NCBI RefSeq assembly: GCF_900102795.1 | Contig: NZ_FMWG01000003.1 | Coordinates: 62,001-126,000, forward strand | DNA: 64,000 nt | From: Epibacterium ulvae | GTDB taxonomy: Bacteria > Pseudomonadota > Alphaproteobacteria > Rhodobacterales > Rhodobacteraceae | Direction of reading: 5' to 3' | Shown: positions 47,479 to 56,897 of the stretch, piece by piece | Layout: the number at the start of each line of letters is the position of its first letter | Numbering within the stretch: position 1 is the first letter of the stretch | Notes under the pieces: generated by a model | The model's database searches: none | The model's input: the letters and a program-made list of their open reading frames with translations, nothing else | Told to the model about the DNA's origin: nothing | Program-made: the position numbers and the translations under genes

Positions 47479-48024
47479 TTAAGATTGCGTTTCAAGCAGG
47501 CCACAGATAAGACGCGGCCCTGCACCGCCGATGGGCTGGGTGATCTGATCGTCTTTATTCGCATGGATGACAATGGCGGTTCCATCTGCATCCAGCAAAG
47601 GCAAATCGCCTCCGTTCAGATAAACACCAGTTTTGAAAAATTGCATCTCACCAATGCCATCCTGAGCAACATAGATATTGCCAAGATCGCCCTTGCCGGG
47701 GCCTGCAGCGTTCAGTAGGCCGTGCTCGCCTTCTCCCTCGCCGTGATGCCCATGTGAGGATTTAAACCCTGTGTCGGCCGCGCAATGTGCCTTTGAGTGA
47801 AAATGTACGCCCTTGGGGCCCGGGGGCTGATCTGAGACTTTGATATGAACCAAAACACCATGCGGCGTCTGAGTGATATGCCCGGCGCCTACTTTTGATC
47901 CGTTCAGATCATATAAGTCCGCAACAGCGGAGGGTGTATGATCGGCAGTGGCGCTTTGGGGCAATGTGGCAAACGCCGAAGAGGCTGTTAAGCCAAGAAG
48001 CAGTGCTTGTACGGTCTGTTTCAC
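47479..48024 (-). CDS. sodC: Cu/Zn superoxide dismutase family protein
   Basis: Periplasmic superoxide dismutase type. Signal peptide from GTG 48024 (KQTVQALLLGLTASSAFA), then copper-ligand HFH of VHFHSKAHC, a His-rich insert SSHGHHGEGEGEHG, LGNIYVAQDG, and VIHANKDDQITQPIGGAG with LICGLL. The position that holds the third zinc His in canonical enzymes (GPHAGD) reads GPGKGD here. 181 residues. The GTG with AGAGGG ahead is chosen because the signal peptide starts there. Confidence 0.85.
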   Translation of the reverse strand: MKQTVQALLLGLTASSAFATLPQSATADHTPSAVADLYDLNGSKVGAGHITQTPHGVLVHIKVSDQPPGPKGVHFHSKAHCAADTGFKSSHGHHGEGEGEHGLLNAAGPGKGDLGNIYVAQDGIGEMQFFKTGVYLNGGDLPLLDADGTAIVIHANKDDQITQPIGGAGPRLICGLLETQS

Positions 48025-48218
48025 TAAAGTGATCCCTCTATCAAATGAGTTACACACCGAAAACACCGGATCTCACATACTTATTCGATAAGCATTATGG
48101 CCAATTTGTCGCAGCCTAAAACCGCAAACCAGCATGAGATATGCCCTGAAAGTATAGCGGGTATAGAACTAGAACCCTCGTAGGCAGGTGCTCCGCAACA
48201 GTCAGCAGTTTTAATTCT

Positions 48219-49424
48219 TCAAACCTCCTTTGGTCGCATCATCATCCAGATCAGCGTACCGCCTGCCAATGCAAGAAACGGAGCCATCGCCATGTTGACC
48301 GCGCTCCAGCCCTCTACGGGGCTACCGCCGGAACAATTCATCAAACCACCCGATGCGACTGAAGCCATTGTGACGCCGCCAAAAACCAGAAAATCGTTCA
48401 GACCCTGCATGCGACCACGTTCAGAAGCATCATGTGCCTCAGCCAGCATGGCAGTTGCGCCGATAAAGCCAAAGTTCCAACCTAGGCCCAACAGAATGAG
48501 AGCAAGATAAAAGTTCTCAATTTCAACGCCTTGCAACGCCACCAGGCCAGCACCCGCTAAAATCACCAGACCTGCCGCCACGATACGCCGCACGCCAAAA
48601 CGTGCAATCAAATGGCCCGTAAAAAAGGACGGAATATACATCGCCAGAACATGGCTCATCACCACATTGGCGGCACTTTCTTGGCCAAAACCACAGCCCA
48701 CAACCGCAAGCGGTGTGGAGGTCATAACAAGGTTCATCAGCGCATAAGATACGACGGCGCAGATCACTGCTGTCAGGATCACAGGATCGCGCAGCAGCTC
48801 AGCCCGGCTGCGCCCTTTGGGGGCATCCGCTTTAGGGCGTTCAGGGCGCGGAATTTTCAGGAAGAAAAATAACACCGACCCAACAAGGTTGAGCACAATA
48901 ATCGCCATATAAGTGCCCATAAAGGGAACCACAAAGGCCTCGCTGGTTTCCACAACCAGATGTTTCCCAAGGATCGCCGCCAGCAGACCACCAGCCATCA
49001 CATAAGATATCGCCTTGGGGCGAAACGCATCAGAGGCCGTGTCTGCCGCAGCAAAACGATAAAACCCATGCGCGCTCATATAGGTGCCTGTCAGAAAGCT
49101 ACCCAACAAAAACAGCGGAAAGGAGCCCAGATAAAGACCATAAGCCCCAATCGCTGCACCAACTGCGCCGAATGTCGTGCCCACCAAAAAGCCGGTCGCG
49201 CGCCCCCAGCGCTGCATGATTGCAGAGATCGGCGTGGCCGAAATCATAGATCCCGCAACAATCAACGAAATCGGCAATGTCGCGAAACAGGCGTTTGTGG
49301 CCAGAGATTGTCCGGCCAGGCCACCAATGGTGAAAATCATCGGCATCTGAGCGCCCAAAATTGCCTGAGCAAGCACCAAAATGGCTACGTTGCGCTTGGC
49401 TGTGCGATCGTCGGGGGTGGTCAT
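48219..49424 (-). CDS. MFS transporter
   Basis: About 12 hydrophobic segments, a cytoplasmic loop rich in charge near the middle (KIPRPERPKADAPKGRSRAE) and SERGRMQGLND before span 11, consistent with the major facilitator superfamily. 401 residues from ATG 49424 (MTTPDDRT, GGA ahead); ATG 49436 is an alternative. Substrate is not evident. Divergent from the AlkA-like gene. Confidence 0.85.
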   Translation of the reverse strand: MTTPDDRTAKRNVAILVLAQAILGAQMPMIFTIGGLAGQSLATNACFATLPISLIVAGSMISATPISAIMQRWGRATGFLVGTTFGAVGAAIGAYGLYLGSFPLFLLGSFLTGTYMSAHGFYRFAAADTASDAFRPKAISYVMAGGLLAAILGKHLVVETSEAFVVPFMGTYMAIIVLNLVGSVLFFFLKIPRPERPKADAPKGRSRAELLRDPVILTAVICAVVSYALMNLVMTSTPLAVVGCGFGQESAANVVMSHVLAMYIPSFFTGHLIARFGVRRIVAAGLVILAGAGLVALQGVEIENFYLALILLGLGWNFGFIGATAMLAEAHDASERGRMQGLNDFLVFGGVTMASVASGGLMNCSGGSPVEGWSAVNMAMAPFLALAGGTLIWMMMRPKEV

Positions 49425-49522
49425 GCTGAGTTCCATGAACTTGTGGTAATCCCGTGTCAGATCCCGCACAAGATGTGTATTTGTACTGCGTACAATTCGC
49501 CGCAGCAGTAAATGAGGTTCCT

Positions 49523-50161
49523 GTGAGACATGATATCGGTAAGATCATTAAAACGCAGGCTTGCGTTGAAGAGGGGGCAGCGTGGCTTGCGGCACAAGAT
49601 CCACGGTTTGCACAGGCGCTTGCACAAACCGGGCCACTTCCGTTGCGCCGCAAACCAGATGGATTTGCCCAGCTGTTGAGCGCAATTGTCAGCCAGCAGG
49701 TTTCCGTTGCATCAGCAAATGCCATCTGGGGGCGGATGAACGCAGCCGGGTTGACAGGACCACGTAAAATCAAATGGGCAAGCGATGACGATTTGCGCGC
49801 AGCTGGGCTGAGCCGACAGAAAATCAGATATGCCCGCGCGTTGTCTGACGCTGGCATCAACTACAAAGCCCTTCGTGACACTCCAACACAGGAGGTCATT
49901 GCCACCTTAACGCAAGTGTCAGGAATCGGTGTCTGGACAGCTGAAATTTACGCGATGTTTTCACTGGGACGGGCCGATGTTTTTGCACCGGGTGATTTGG
50001 CCCTGCAAGAAGCTGCCCGTATCTTGTTTGATATGGAGGCACGCCCAAAGGAAAAACAACTGCGCAAAATGGCTGAGGACTGGTCCCCGTGGCGATCGGT
50101 TGCAGCGCGGCTCTTGTGGGCCTATTACCATGTGGCAAAAGACAGGGAAGGGATCCGATGA
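49523..50161 (+). CDS. DNA-3-methyladenine glycosylase (AlkA-like, HhH-GPD)
   Basis: Excises alkylated bases. The helix-hairpin-helix motif LTQVSGIGVWTAEIY is followed by a Gly/Pro-Asp loop, FAPGDLALQ, holding the catalytic Asp. 212 residues from GTG 49523, chosen for TGAGG five bases ahead; the longer frame to 49454 covers the divergent promoter. Overlaps the following esterase gene by ATGA. Confidence 0.88.
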   Translation: MRHDIGKIIKTQACVEEGAAWLAAQDPRFAQALAQTGPLPLRRKPDGFAQLLSAIVSQQVSVASANAIWGRMNAAGLTGPRKIKWASDDDLRAAGLSRQKIRYARALSDAGINYKALRDTPTQEVIATLTQVSGIGVWTAEIYAMFSLGRADVFAPGDLALQEAARILFDMEARPKEKQLRKMAEDWSPWRSVAARLLWAYYHVAKDREGIR

Positions 50162-50823
50162 CACGCGTACTAACTGCCGGGCGCAAAGAACCGCTTTCGG
50201 AGGACACCCGATCCATTGTTGTATTTGTTCATGGCTACGGTGCCAATGGTGCAGACTTACTTGGGCTTGCTGATCCGTTGGCAGAACATCTGCCCGACAC
50301 CCTGTTTGTGGCGCCAGATGCACCAGAAGCCTGTGCAGGCGCGCCAATGGGCTTTCAGTGGTTTCCGATCCCTTGGATTGATGGCTCCTCAGAAGAAGAA
50401 TCTGAACGTGGGATGCATGCCGCTGTTGAAGATCTGAATGCCTTCCTGGATGCGCTGATGGTCGATGAAGACGTCTTGCCAGAGCAGGTCGTTCTATTTG
50501 GTTTTAGTCAGGGCACAATGATGAGCCTGCATGTGGCGCCTCGGCGCGAAGATGCAGTTGCCGGATTGGTTGGCTTTTCTGGTCGCCTGTTGCGCCCCGA
50601 ACTCCTGAAAGACGAAGCCGTCAGCCGGATGCCTGTTTTGCTGGTCCATGGTGATCAGGATGATGTGGTTCCAGTGCAATCCCTGCCCGAAGCGGCACAA
50701 GCACTGCAAGATGCCGAATTTAAAGATGTTTATGCCCATGTCATGAAGGGGACTGGACACGGTATCGACCCTGACGGTTTGGGTGTTGCACTTGCCTTTA
50801 TGCGGGACGTTTTAAGCCTGTAA
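50158..50823 (+). CDS. carboxylesterase/phospholipase (alpha/beta hydrolase)
   Basis: FVHGYGANGADLL oxyanion region, nucleophile Ser in GFSQG, acid Asp in HGDQDDVV and base His in GTGHGID. 221 residues, no signal peptide, so cytosolic. Member of the abhydrolase_2 (EstB-like) family with broad substrate range. Coupled to the glycosylase gene by ATGA. Confidence 0.88.
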   Translation: MTRVLTAGRKEPLSEDTRSIVVFVHGYGANGADLLGLADPLAEHLPDTLFVAPDAPEACAGAPMGFQWFPIPWIDGSSEEESERGMHAAVEDLNAFLDALMVDEDVLPEQVVLFGFSQGTMMSLHVAPRREDAVAGLVGFSGRLLRPELLKDEAVSRMPVLLVHGDQDDVVPVQSLPEAAQALQDAEFKDVYAHVMKGTGHGIDPDGLGVALAFMRDVLSL

Positions 50824-50834
50824 CGTTTTAAAAA

Positions 50835-51581
50835 CTAAGATGGGCTGCGCCGCGATTTGTGGCGCGGCTTTTTAGCCTTTAAACGACCTTCAGTCGGGCC
50901 GGGTTTTTGCCCGCGATATGCAGCGTGCTCTGGCGTCAAAGGCCCGCTCTTTTTCCGCGCACGCGACTTTGCAACAGCTGTATTGCCACGAGCTGGCTTA
51001 AACGAAGGTTTGGCGGGGCCAGGAACATGCGGCACTTCAAGATCATCCCATTTGGCCTGTGACAGGCCATCAAGGGTCCAAATCCCAATACTATAGCGGA
51101 TCAAACGCAGGGTGGGATGACCGATTGCGGCGGTCATCCGGCGCACCTGCCGATTGCGGCCTTCGGTTATGGTCAGCGCAATCCAGCTGTCTGGTATGGA
51201 TTTGCGCACCCGAATAGGGGGCGTGCGCGCCCAAAGATCTGCAGGTTCATCCATTAGGTCGGCTTTGGCTGGACGCGTCATACCATCCTTTAGCGCAACC
51301 CCGTTACGCAACGCTTGCAACGCCGCGGCATCTGGTTCGCCTTCCACCTGAACCCAATAGGTTTTGGGCATCTTATGCGCTGGGTCACTGATCCATGCCT
51401 GCAAACGCCCCGTGTCGGTTAACAACATCAAACCTTCGCTGTCACGATCCAATCGTCCTGCTGGATAAACGTCAGGGCAGTCTATAAAATCGCTCAGCGT
51501 TTTGCGGGGAGTCTCCTGACCGCGATCTGTAAATTGCGGCAGAACATCAAAAGGTTTGTTAAAGCGAATGAGACGGGCCAT
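50835..51581 (-). CDS. 23S rRNA pseudouridine synthase, RluE-like
   Basis: RsuA/RluE-family enzyme: [16 protein letters not shown] is the RluE-type start, catalytic Asp in [11 protein letters not shown], then [23 protein letters not shown]. It has a long basic C-terminal tail (about 60 residues rich in Lys/Arg/Pro) that may bind rRNA. 248 residues from ATG 51581; ATG 51644 is open too but precedes family similarity. Convergent with the esterase gene, 11 bp between stops. Confidence 0.88.
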   Translation of the reverse strand: MARLIRFNKPFDVLPQFTDRGQETPRKTLSDFIDCPDVYPAGRLDRDSEGLMLLTDTGRLQAWISDPAHKMPKTYWVQVEGEPDAAALQALRNGVALKDGMTRPAKADLMDEPADLWARTPPIRVRKSIPDSWIALTITEGRNRQVRRMTAAIGHPTLRLIRYSIGIWTLDGLSQAKWDDLEVPHVPGPAKPSFKPARGNTAVAKSRARKKSGPLTPEHAAYRGQKPGPTEGRLKAKKPRHKSRRSPS

Positions 51582-51796
51582 GGCGAGGCAATACGCCGCT
51601 GAGCCTGCGCTGACAAGGTCCGGATTTCTATCGATAGCCGTCATGTGACTGTCACGGAATCACCCTAGACCAAACGTCGCATCGTGGGATCTAGGGGCTT
51701 GTCAGCTTTAAACCACGATATATAGTCATAGAAGACAGGGGCGGGTTCCCCGCCTTGAGGCCAGAACAGGCAGAGATAACAAGGACGTCATTCCCA

Positions 51797-52381
51797 ATGG
51801 ATGGTGATTTTAGGACTGAATTTGTACGTGAACCCGGTGCGTTGAAACATCACCCAGCTTTGGTGTTAAACGCAGACTACAGGCCGTTGTCTTATTATCC
51901 GCTTTCGCTTTGGCCATGGCAAGACGCTGTAAAAGCCGCATGGATGGAGCGCGTTGATATCGTTGCGGAATATGACATCACCGTGCGCAGTCCAAGTACC
52001 GAAATTCGAATACCTTCGGTTGTTGTCCTGAAAGATTTTGTAACTCCTAGAAAGCGCGTGGCCTTCACGCGCTTTAATTTATTTTTGCGGGATGAATTTC
52101 GCTGCCAGTACTGCGGTGCCAAAGGAGATCTGACGTTTGATCATGTGGTGCCACGCGCGGCCGGCGGTATCACCAGCTGGGAAAACGTGGTTGCGGCCTG
52201 TAGTTCATGCAATCTGAAGAAGGGTTCAAAATCCCTGCACCGGGTCGGCATGTCGCTGCGCAAGCCACCACGACAGCCAAATGCTGAAGAATTACGCAAT
52301 ATGGGGCGAAAGTTTCCACCTAACCATCTGCATGACAGCTGGATGGACTTTCTTTACTGGGATACCGAACTCGACGCTTAG
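51797..52381 (+). CDS. HNH endonuclease
   Basis: C-terminal HNH motif with metal-binding cysteines: CQYCG, FDHVVPRAAGGITSWENVV, and CSSCNLKKGSK. The N-terminal part, LVLNADYRPLSYYPLSLWPWQDAV, is the usual lead-in of this widespread chromosomal subfamily. 194 residues from ATG 51797 (AAGGA ahead). Cellular role is not established. Confidence 0.9.
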   Translation: MDGDFRTEFVREPGALKHHPALVLNADYRPLSYYPLSLWPWQDAVKAAWMERVDIVAEYDITVRSPSTEIRIPSVVVLKDFVTPRKRVAFTRFNLFLRDEFRCQYCGAKGDLTFDHVVPRAAGGITSWENVVAACSSCNLKKGSKSLHRVGMSLRKPPRQPNAEELRNMGRKFPPNHLHDSWMDFLYWDTELDA

Positions 52382-52399
52382 CCTGTTCTAAATGGGGCA

Positions 52400-52423
52400 G
52401 CCGCAGGCCCATAGGCCTGCGGC
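52400..52423. terminator. convergent terminator hairpin
   Basis: GCCGCAGGCC (52400-52409) and GGCCTGCGGC (52414-52423) form a perfect 10-bp stem with a CATA loop between the HNH gene and ocd. The T-run is poor (GGTTTG), so it may not work in both directions. Confidence 0.7.
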
Positions 52424-52463
52424 AGGTTTGTGTGTGTCAGTCACAAAAATTATGACTGAGCGT

Positions 52464-53510
52464 TTACGCGTTTGAGCGTTGCACCATTCCAAACAAATCG
52501 CGCGGATCGTCTGGATCCGCAAGCATGTCCAGCTCTTCGCAAAAATCAGAGCCGGTGACCCGATCACGAATATAGCGCAGCGCCGAGAAATCCTCGGTGG
52601 CAAAGCCGACGCCATCAAACAGGGTGATCTGTTTGTCATCCCGGCGACCCGGTTTCTGGCCCAGGATAACCTCCCACATTTCAGTGACCGGGAAATCATC
52701 CGCCATCTGTTGGATTTCTCCTTCAATGCGGGTTTGTTCCGGAAATTCCACGAAAACATCCGCGCGTTCCAGAATACCTGCAGCAAGCTCTGTCTTGCCG
52801 GGACAATCGCCACCGATGGCATTGATGTGCACGCCCGCGCCCACCATGTTGTCGCTTAGAATTGTTGCACTCTTTTTGTCAGCCGTACAGGTTGTCAGAA
52901 TTTGCGCACCTTGGATGGCTTCTTCAGGTGTGGCGCATTTCGTCACGTTCACACCCATTTTAGACAGGTTGCGCGCGCATTTCTCAGTCGCGGCCGGATC
53001 AATATCGTAAAGACGCACATTTTCCAGACCAATGATCGCTTTCATCGCCAAGGTCTGAAATTCAGACTGGGCCCCATTGCCGATCATCGCCATGGTTTTT
53101 GATCCCTTCGGAGCCAGATGTTTGGCCACCATCGCCGAGGTCGCCGCCGTGCGCAGCGCCGTCAACAGGGTCATTTCCGACAGCAAAACCGGATAACCTG
53201 TATATACATCTGCAAGCAACCCAAAGGCCGTGACAGTCTGCAGCCCTTCTTTGGTATTTTTAGGGTGACCGTTGACGTATTTAAAGCCATAGGCCTCACC
53301 ATCTGAGGTTGGCATCAGTTCGATGACGCCCACGTCCGAATGGCTTGCAACACGTGGCGTTTTGTCAAACAGCTCCCAGCGTTTGAAATCTTCTTCGATG
53401 TAATCGGCGATTTCGCGCAAAATCTGTTCAATTCCAACGTGATGTACAAGGCGCATCATGTTGTCGACACTTACAAAAGGCACAAGCGCCTTATCAGAGG
53501 GTTGGGTCAT
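52464..53510 (-). CDS. ocd: ornithine cyclodeaminase
   Basis: Converts ornithine to proline with release of ammonia, using bound NAD. mu-crystallin/OCD family: TSAMVAKHLAPKGSKTMAMIGNGAQSEFQ with the GNGAQSE nucleotide loop, NAIGGDCPGKTEL and DGVGFATEDFSALRY. 348 residues from ATG 53510 (MTQPSDKALVPF). Last gene of rocF-ctlX-ocd, giving the arginine to ornithine to proline route. Confidence 0.93.
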   Translation of the reverse strand: MTQPSDKALVPFVSVDNMMRLVHHVGIEQILREIADYIEEDFKRWELFDKTPRVASHSDVGVIELMPTSDGEAYGFKYVNGHPKNTKEGLQTVTAFGLLADVYTGYPVLLSEMTLLTALRTAATSAMVAKHLAPKGSKTMAMIGNGAQSEFQTLAMKAIIGLENVRLYDIDPAATEKCARNLSKMGVNVTKCATPEEAIQGAQILTTCTADKKSATILSDNMVGAGVHINAIGGDCPGKTELAAGILERADVFVEFPEQTRIEGEIQQMADDFPVTEMWEVILGQKPGRRDDKQITLFDGVGFATEDFSALRYIRDRVTGSDFCEELDMLADPDDPRDLFGMVQRSNA

Positions 53511-53535
53511 TGGTCTAACTCTCAAAATGGGATCT

Positions 53536-54450
53536 TCAACGTGCGCTCAGGTGAACGCCCGCAATCATACAGCGGACAGAACCGCCGGCGGTTTCGATGG
53601 TGGGAACGCTCAATGGCAATAGGCTTGCGGATTGCTCAATGATCGCGATTTGCGCAGCTGTAAGTGCTGCAAGCGCGCGCGCCGAAAGTGCTAGAACGCG
53701 TGTTTTACCGGTCAATTCAATGGCGTTTCCTGCAAATTCAGTGATCTGATCCATCGTCAGATCAATCACCCTGCGTCCTGTTTCTTCAAGGCGCTGTTTG
53801 ACCTCAGCGCGACGTGCCGTATCGGTGATCATATCCAGGCAGATCAGTGCGTAATCCGTGCCAATCCCCATCAGAACATTGGTGTGATAGATATCACGCC
53901 CGGCACTGTCCTTGGCATCAAAGGCCATCGGTTCAAAATTGAAATGCGTACAGAACCGTTCCAACAGAACCGGATCTGCCCGATTGGATTTCGCCACGTA
54001 GGCAATGCGACCAATATGATCAAGCACCATCGCGCCGGTGCCTTCTAGGGAGAGGTTGTCTTGTTCAAGACCGGAGTAATCGATGACGTCCTGAACCCGA
54101 TAACTGTGTTTTAGTGTTTCGATCACATCCCAGCGGCGTTCCTTGCGGCGGTTGGGCGCATACATGGGATATAGTGCAATATGGCCACCCGCATGCGTGG
54201 AAAACCAGTTATTGGGAAAAACACTGTCAGGCGTTTCTGTTCCTGTATCATCAAAGACATGCACCGTCACACCAGCCTCGCGCAATTGCGCAACAGCGGC
54301 GTCAAATTCCGCGAGCGCACTTTCGGCGGTCGCGTTTTCACTGCTTCGGCTCAGCGTTTGGAACGCGTTGTCATCTCGGGTTTCGGGGTTGGAATGGAAA
54401 TGGTGAGGACGGATCATCACCACAGCCCTGGGGGCTTGCATCGTATTCAT
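53536..54450 (-). CDS. ctlX: citrulline-utilization-type hydrolase CtlX (arginine deiminase fold)
   Basis: Amidinotransferase/ADI-fold hydrolase: PDSVFPNNWFSTHAGG, LEGTGAMVLD, YHTNVLMGIG (catalytic His) and the C-terminal GGSVRCM with the nucleophile Cys. 304 residues. Recognised as the CtlX group, which I associate with citrulline breakdown. Its ATG overlaps the arginase stop by four bases. Confidence 0.85.
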   Translation of the reverse strand: MNTMQAPRAVVMIRPHHFHSNPETRDDNAFQTLSRSSENATAESALAEFDAAVAQLREAGVTVHVFDDTGTETPDSVFPNNWFSTHAGGHIALYPMYAPNRRKERRWDVIETLKHSYRVQDVIDYSGLEQDNLSLEGTGAMVLDHIGRIAYVAKSNRADPVLLERFCTHFNFEPMAFDAKDSAGRDIYHTNVLMGIGTDYALICLDMITDTARRAEVKQRLEETGRRVIDLTMDQITEFAGNAIELTGKTRVLALSARALAALTAAQIAIIEQSASLLPLSVPTIETAGGSVRCMIAGVHLSAR

Positions 54451-55373
54451 GAAAAGCTCCGGGTTACACGATCAAAGACCCGGCGCCCCAGCGTAGAGGC
54501 GCACAGATCAACCATAAGATGCGCGGTACGTCCGCGTTCATCCAAAAACGGATTTAGTTCAACAAGATCCATAGACGTCACCAAGCCGCTGTCATGCAGG
54601 ATTTCCCCCACCAGATGCGCCTCACGCACGGTTGCACCACCAGGAACCGTGGTTCCGACCGCCGGAGCCGCCGCTGGATCTAGAAAATCAACGTCCCAGG
54701 ACACATGCAACATGCCGTTGGCTGCATTGACAGCTTCCAGAAATCGATTGAGCGGCGCACTGATACCGTTTTCATCGATGTCGCGCATATCGTAACGCTG
54801 GATTTCGGTATGCTGCATCGCGGTGCGCTCGGCCGTATCCACCGATCGCAATCCCATCATACAGATCTGGTGATAGGGCACCGGATTCTGAACCGTTGGA
54901 AAGCCCTCAAAATCGGTGCCGCCTGTAAAGTAATTCACGGGCGTGCCGTGGAGATTGCCGCTGTCCGTTGTCACCGGGGTGTGGAAGTCAGAATGCGCAT
55001 CAAGCCACAGCACGAATTGTGGGCGACCTTGGGATGCTGCGTAATTTGCCACACCTGTCACAGACCCCATAGCAAGCGCATGATCGCCCCCTAGGAAAAT
55101 AGGTAAGCCGCGCGCCATTGCTGTTTCTGCGATCTCTGCCAGACTTTTTGTCCAACCGATGGTTTCATTCAATGCATGTAGTTTTGCATCAGGCTGGTCT
55201 GGAACAAAGGGGCAGGGGGCCTGATTGCCAAGATCTTCGACGTGATGCCCCAAATCTGCTAAAGCATCGATCAAACCAGCAGTACGATACGCATCTGGTC
55301 CCATCAAACATCCGTTGCGACGTTTCCCGCTATCGACCGGGGCCCCAATCAGGATACAGTTCTGTTTATCCAT
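54447..55373 (-). CDS. rocF: arginase
   Basis: Hydrolyses arginine to ornithine and urea at a binuclear Mn site. All metal motifs are present: GGDHALAMG, DAHSDFHTP, SWDVDFLDPAAAPAVG and MDLVELNP. 308 residues from ATG 55373 (MDKQNCILIG) with AAGG ahead; the frame runs 53 codons further but overlaps the divergent regulator's promoter. First gene of the catabolic operon. Confidence 0.95.
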   Translation of the reverse strand: MDKQNCILIGAPVDSGKRRNGCLMGPDAYRTAGLIDALADLGHHVEDLGNQAPCPFVPDQPDAKLHALNETIGWTKSLAEIAETAMARGLPIFLGGDHALAMGSVTGVANYAASQGRPQFVLWLDAHSDFHTPVTTDSGNLHGTPVNYFTGGTDFEGFPTVQNPVPYHQICMMGLRSVDTAERTAMQHTEIQRYDMRDIDENGISAPLNRFLEAVNAANGMLHVSWDVDFLDPAAAPAVGTTVPGGATVREAHLVGEILHDSGLVTSMDLVELNPFLDERGRTAHLMVDLCASTLGRRVFDRVTRSFS

Positions 55374-55490
55374 CGCCTTAAAACTCCGGCTTTCATCTTT
55401 GAACTCTCTTAGAAATTCATCCATTTCGTGCTGGATACTAGGGATCATTTTGTGCAAAACGGACCCTGTATGATCAATATGGAGATCAGT

Positions 55491-55916
55491 ATGGACAAAA
55501 TGGACGAAAAATTGATCGCAGCCTTGCGACATGACGCGCGCGCGTCTCTTTCTGATCTTGCATTGCAGCTAAACCTGTCGCGCACAACAGTGCGGACACG
55601 TATCGAACGTCTGCAAGCCAAGGGTGAAATTCTTGGCTTTACCGTTGTGATGAAAGAAGATGTCCTAAAAGATCCGGTGCGCGGATTGATGATGGTTGGC
55701 ATTGAAGGCCGCGGTGCCAATCGGATCGTTCGTCAACTGCAAGGCCTGTCAGAGGTTCGCGCCATCAACACAACCAATGGCCGCTGGGATTTAATCCTGG
55801 AACTCGGGACAGAAACTCTGGAAGATCTGGATGCCGCTTTGTCGAAAATACGTCAAATCGAAGGGGTTATGACCAGCGAAACCAATCTGTTGCTGGCCAC
55901 AAAGAAAAGCGTCTGA
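55491..55916 (+). CDS. Lrp/AsnC family transcriptional regulator
   Basis: N-terminal winged helix (KLIAALRHDARASLSDLALQLNLSR and TVRTRIERLQAKGEI) and a C-terminal RAM ligand-binding domain (about residues 60-141). 141 residues, standard. ATG 55491 has GGAGA ahead; ATGs at 55428 and 55470 lie in the same frame. Divergent from rocF with a 117-bp gap, so it probably controls the operon in response to arginine or ornithine. Confidence 0.92.
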   Translation: MDKMDEKLIAALRHDARASLSDLALQLNLSRTTVRTRIERLQAKGEILGFTVVMKEDVLKDPVRGLMMVGIEGRGANRIVRQLQGLSEVRAINTTNGRWDLILELGTETLEDLDAALSKIRQIEGVMTSETNLLLATKKSV

Positions 55917-56131
55917 CCCGCAGACCAAACCAATAGCGCCCGTCGGCGAGGTGCGCATTTAATGCCCGGCACGCGTTCGTTTTAATTGATGTTGCGCGAC
56001 GCGTGAATGGCGGTTTTTGATCCGCTGGACGGTTCAGCCCCAATGCCATAGCGCTGTCTTCCTTTTGCGCTGACTAAATCTCTGGGCGAACGCGCATCGG
56101 CGCAACGGGAGAGAGTTTCTTGTTTATTGGG

Positions 56132-56344
56132 TTATGCCTGATCTCGGGCAGCGAACCACCATACGACCAACGCTGCGACGACCATCTCACCCCATGCCTT
56201 CGGCAAACTAAAGTCAAAACCGTGAAAATCGGTCAGCACATGAATGATCCGGCCCGTCTTGAGCGCCACAAAGCAAATGTAAAGATTTCCAAGATTTCTT
56301 TGAAGTTCACCAATACATCGAAAGAACTTTGCAATGATACACTA
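56132..56344 (-). pseudogene. open 69-codon frame without a start, possible gene remnant
   Basis: Between stop codons at 56342-56344 and 56132-56134 the minus strand reads a plausible protein end: a segment around LQRNLGNLYICFVALKTGR, then KAWGEMVVAALVVWWFAARD, a hydrophobic helix with Trp pair. No ATG occurs before GEM and no ribosome site is seen. I recognise no family. It sits next to copy 1 of the 68-bp repeat and may be the tail of a decayed gene. Confidence 0.35.
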
Positions 56345-56363
56345 GCCGTTTTGGGGTGCATCT

Positions 56364-56431
56364 GGCTGCAAGCCTCCCATGCGCGTGTGGGGGCGGGGCT
56401 GTTGAAAGGCAGTCCTCTAGGTGCACCGCCA
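56364..56431 (-). repeat. 68-bp dispersed repeat, copy 1
   Basis: By direct comparison 62 of 68 bases match the copy at 63113-63180, without gaps. Its 5' part can fold as a hairpin (GCCTCCCATG with a G-rich arm) and, on the minus strand, both copies read GGAPRGLP then SPAPT and AWEAC. The remainder of the gap 55917-56569 has no supported gene apart from the remnant above. Confidence 0.85.
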
Positions 56432-56569
56432 AATCCGGCGCAAAATTCAGAAATTACCATCAAAAGAACAAAAGGTAGACAGAACATGAAGTGGGAGTGA
56501 GGTGTGGGAGTAACTTAACCCCACGGGCGGGCATGAGGCGCGACTATCCTCATAAACCCTTAAAAATAT

Positions 56570-56655
56570 TGGTACCCAAGGCCGGACTCGAACCGGCACG
56601 CTGTCACCAGCGGGGGATTTTGAATCCCCTGCGTCTACCATTCCGCCACTTGGGC
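56570..56655 (-). tRNA. tRNA-Leu (CAA)
   Basis: On the minus strand the acceptor starts GCCCAAG and ends CTTGGGT-A-CCA. Anticodon stem GGGGA / TCCCC surrounds loop TTCAAAA, anticodon CAA; a long variable arm (type II tRNA) and TTCGAGT T-loop follow. 86 bases with encoded CCA. Confidence 0.96.
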
Positions 56656-56897
56656 CGCGTGAGACACCTCTTAGACAAGTCTTTGACAAAGGACAAGAGC
56701 TGAACAGCTACTTTTTTCCGATTATTTCCAAGGTTATAGTCAGCGCTGAAATTGAACCGGAATTACACCCATCAGTATATCATTGCGCGACCAGCACCGC
56801 TCCATGTGGTTGTGGACTGGGACTGGTCGTCAGCACATAGATTTGCTAGGCGAGGGGCGGGGGAGTGACATTTTGGTGAGCGTAAGGAATTTACACA

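Noticed and set aside
56120-56500. 126-codon plus-strand ORF before tRNA-Leu
   Set aside because: No ribosome site; it reads through the 68-bp repeat and antisense to the more protein-like minus-strand frame.
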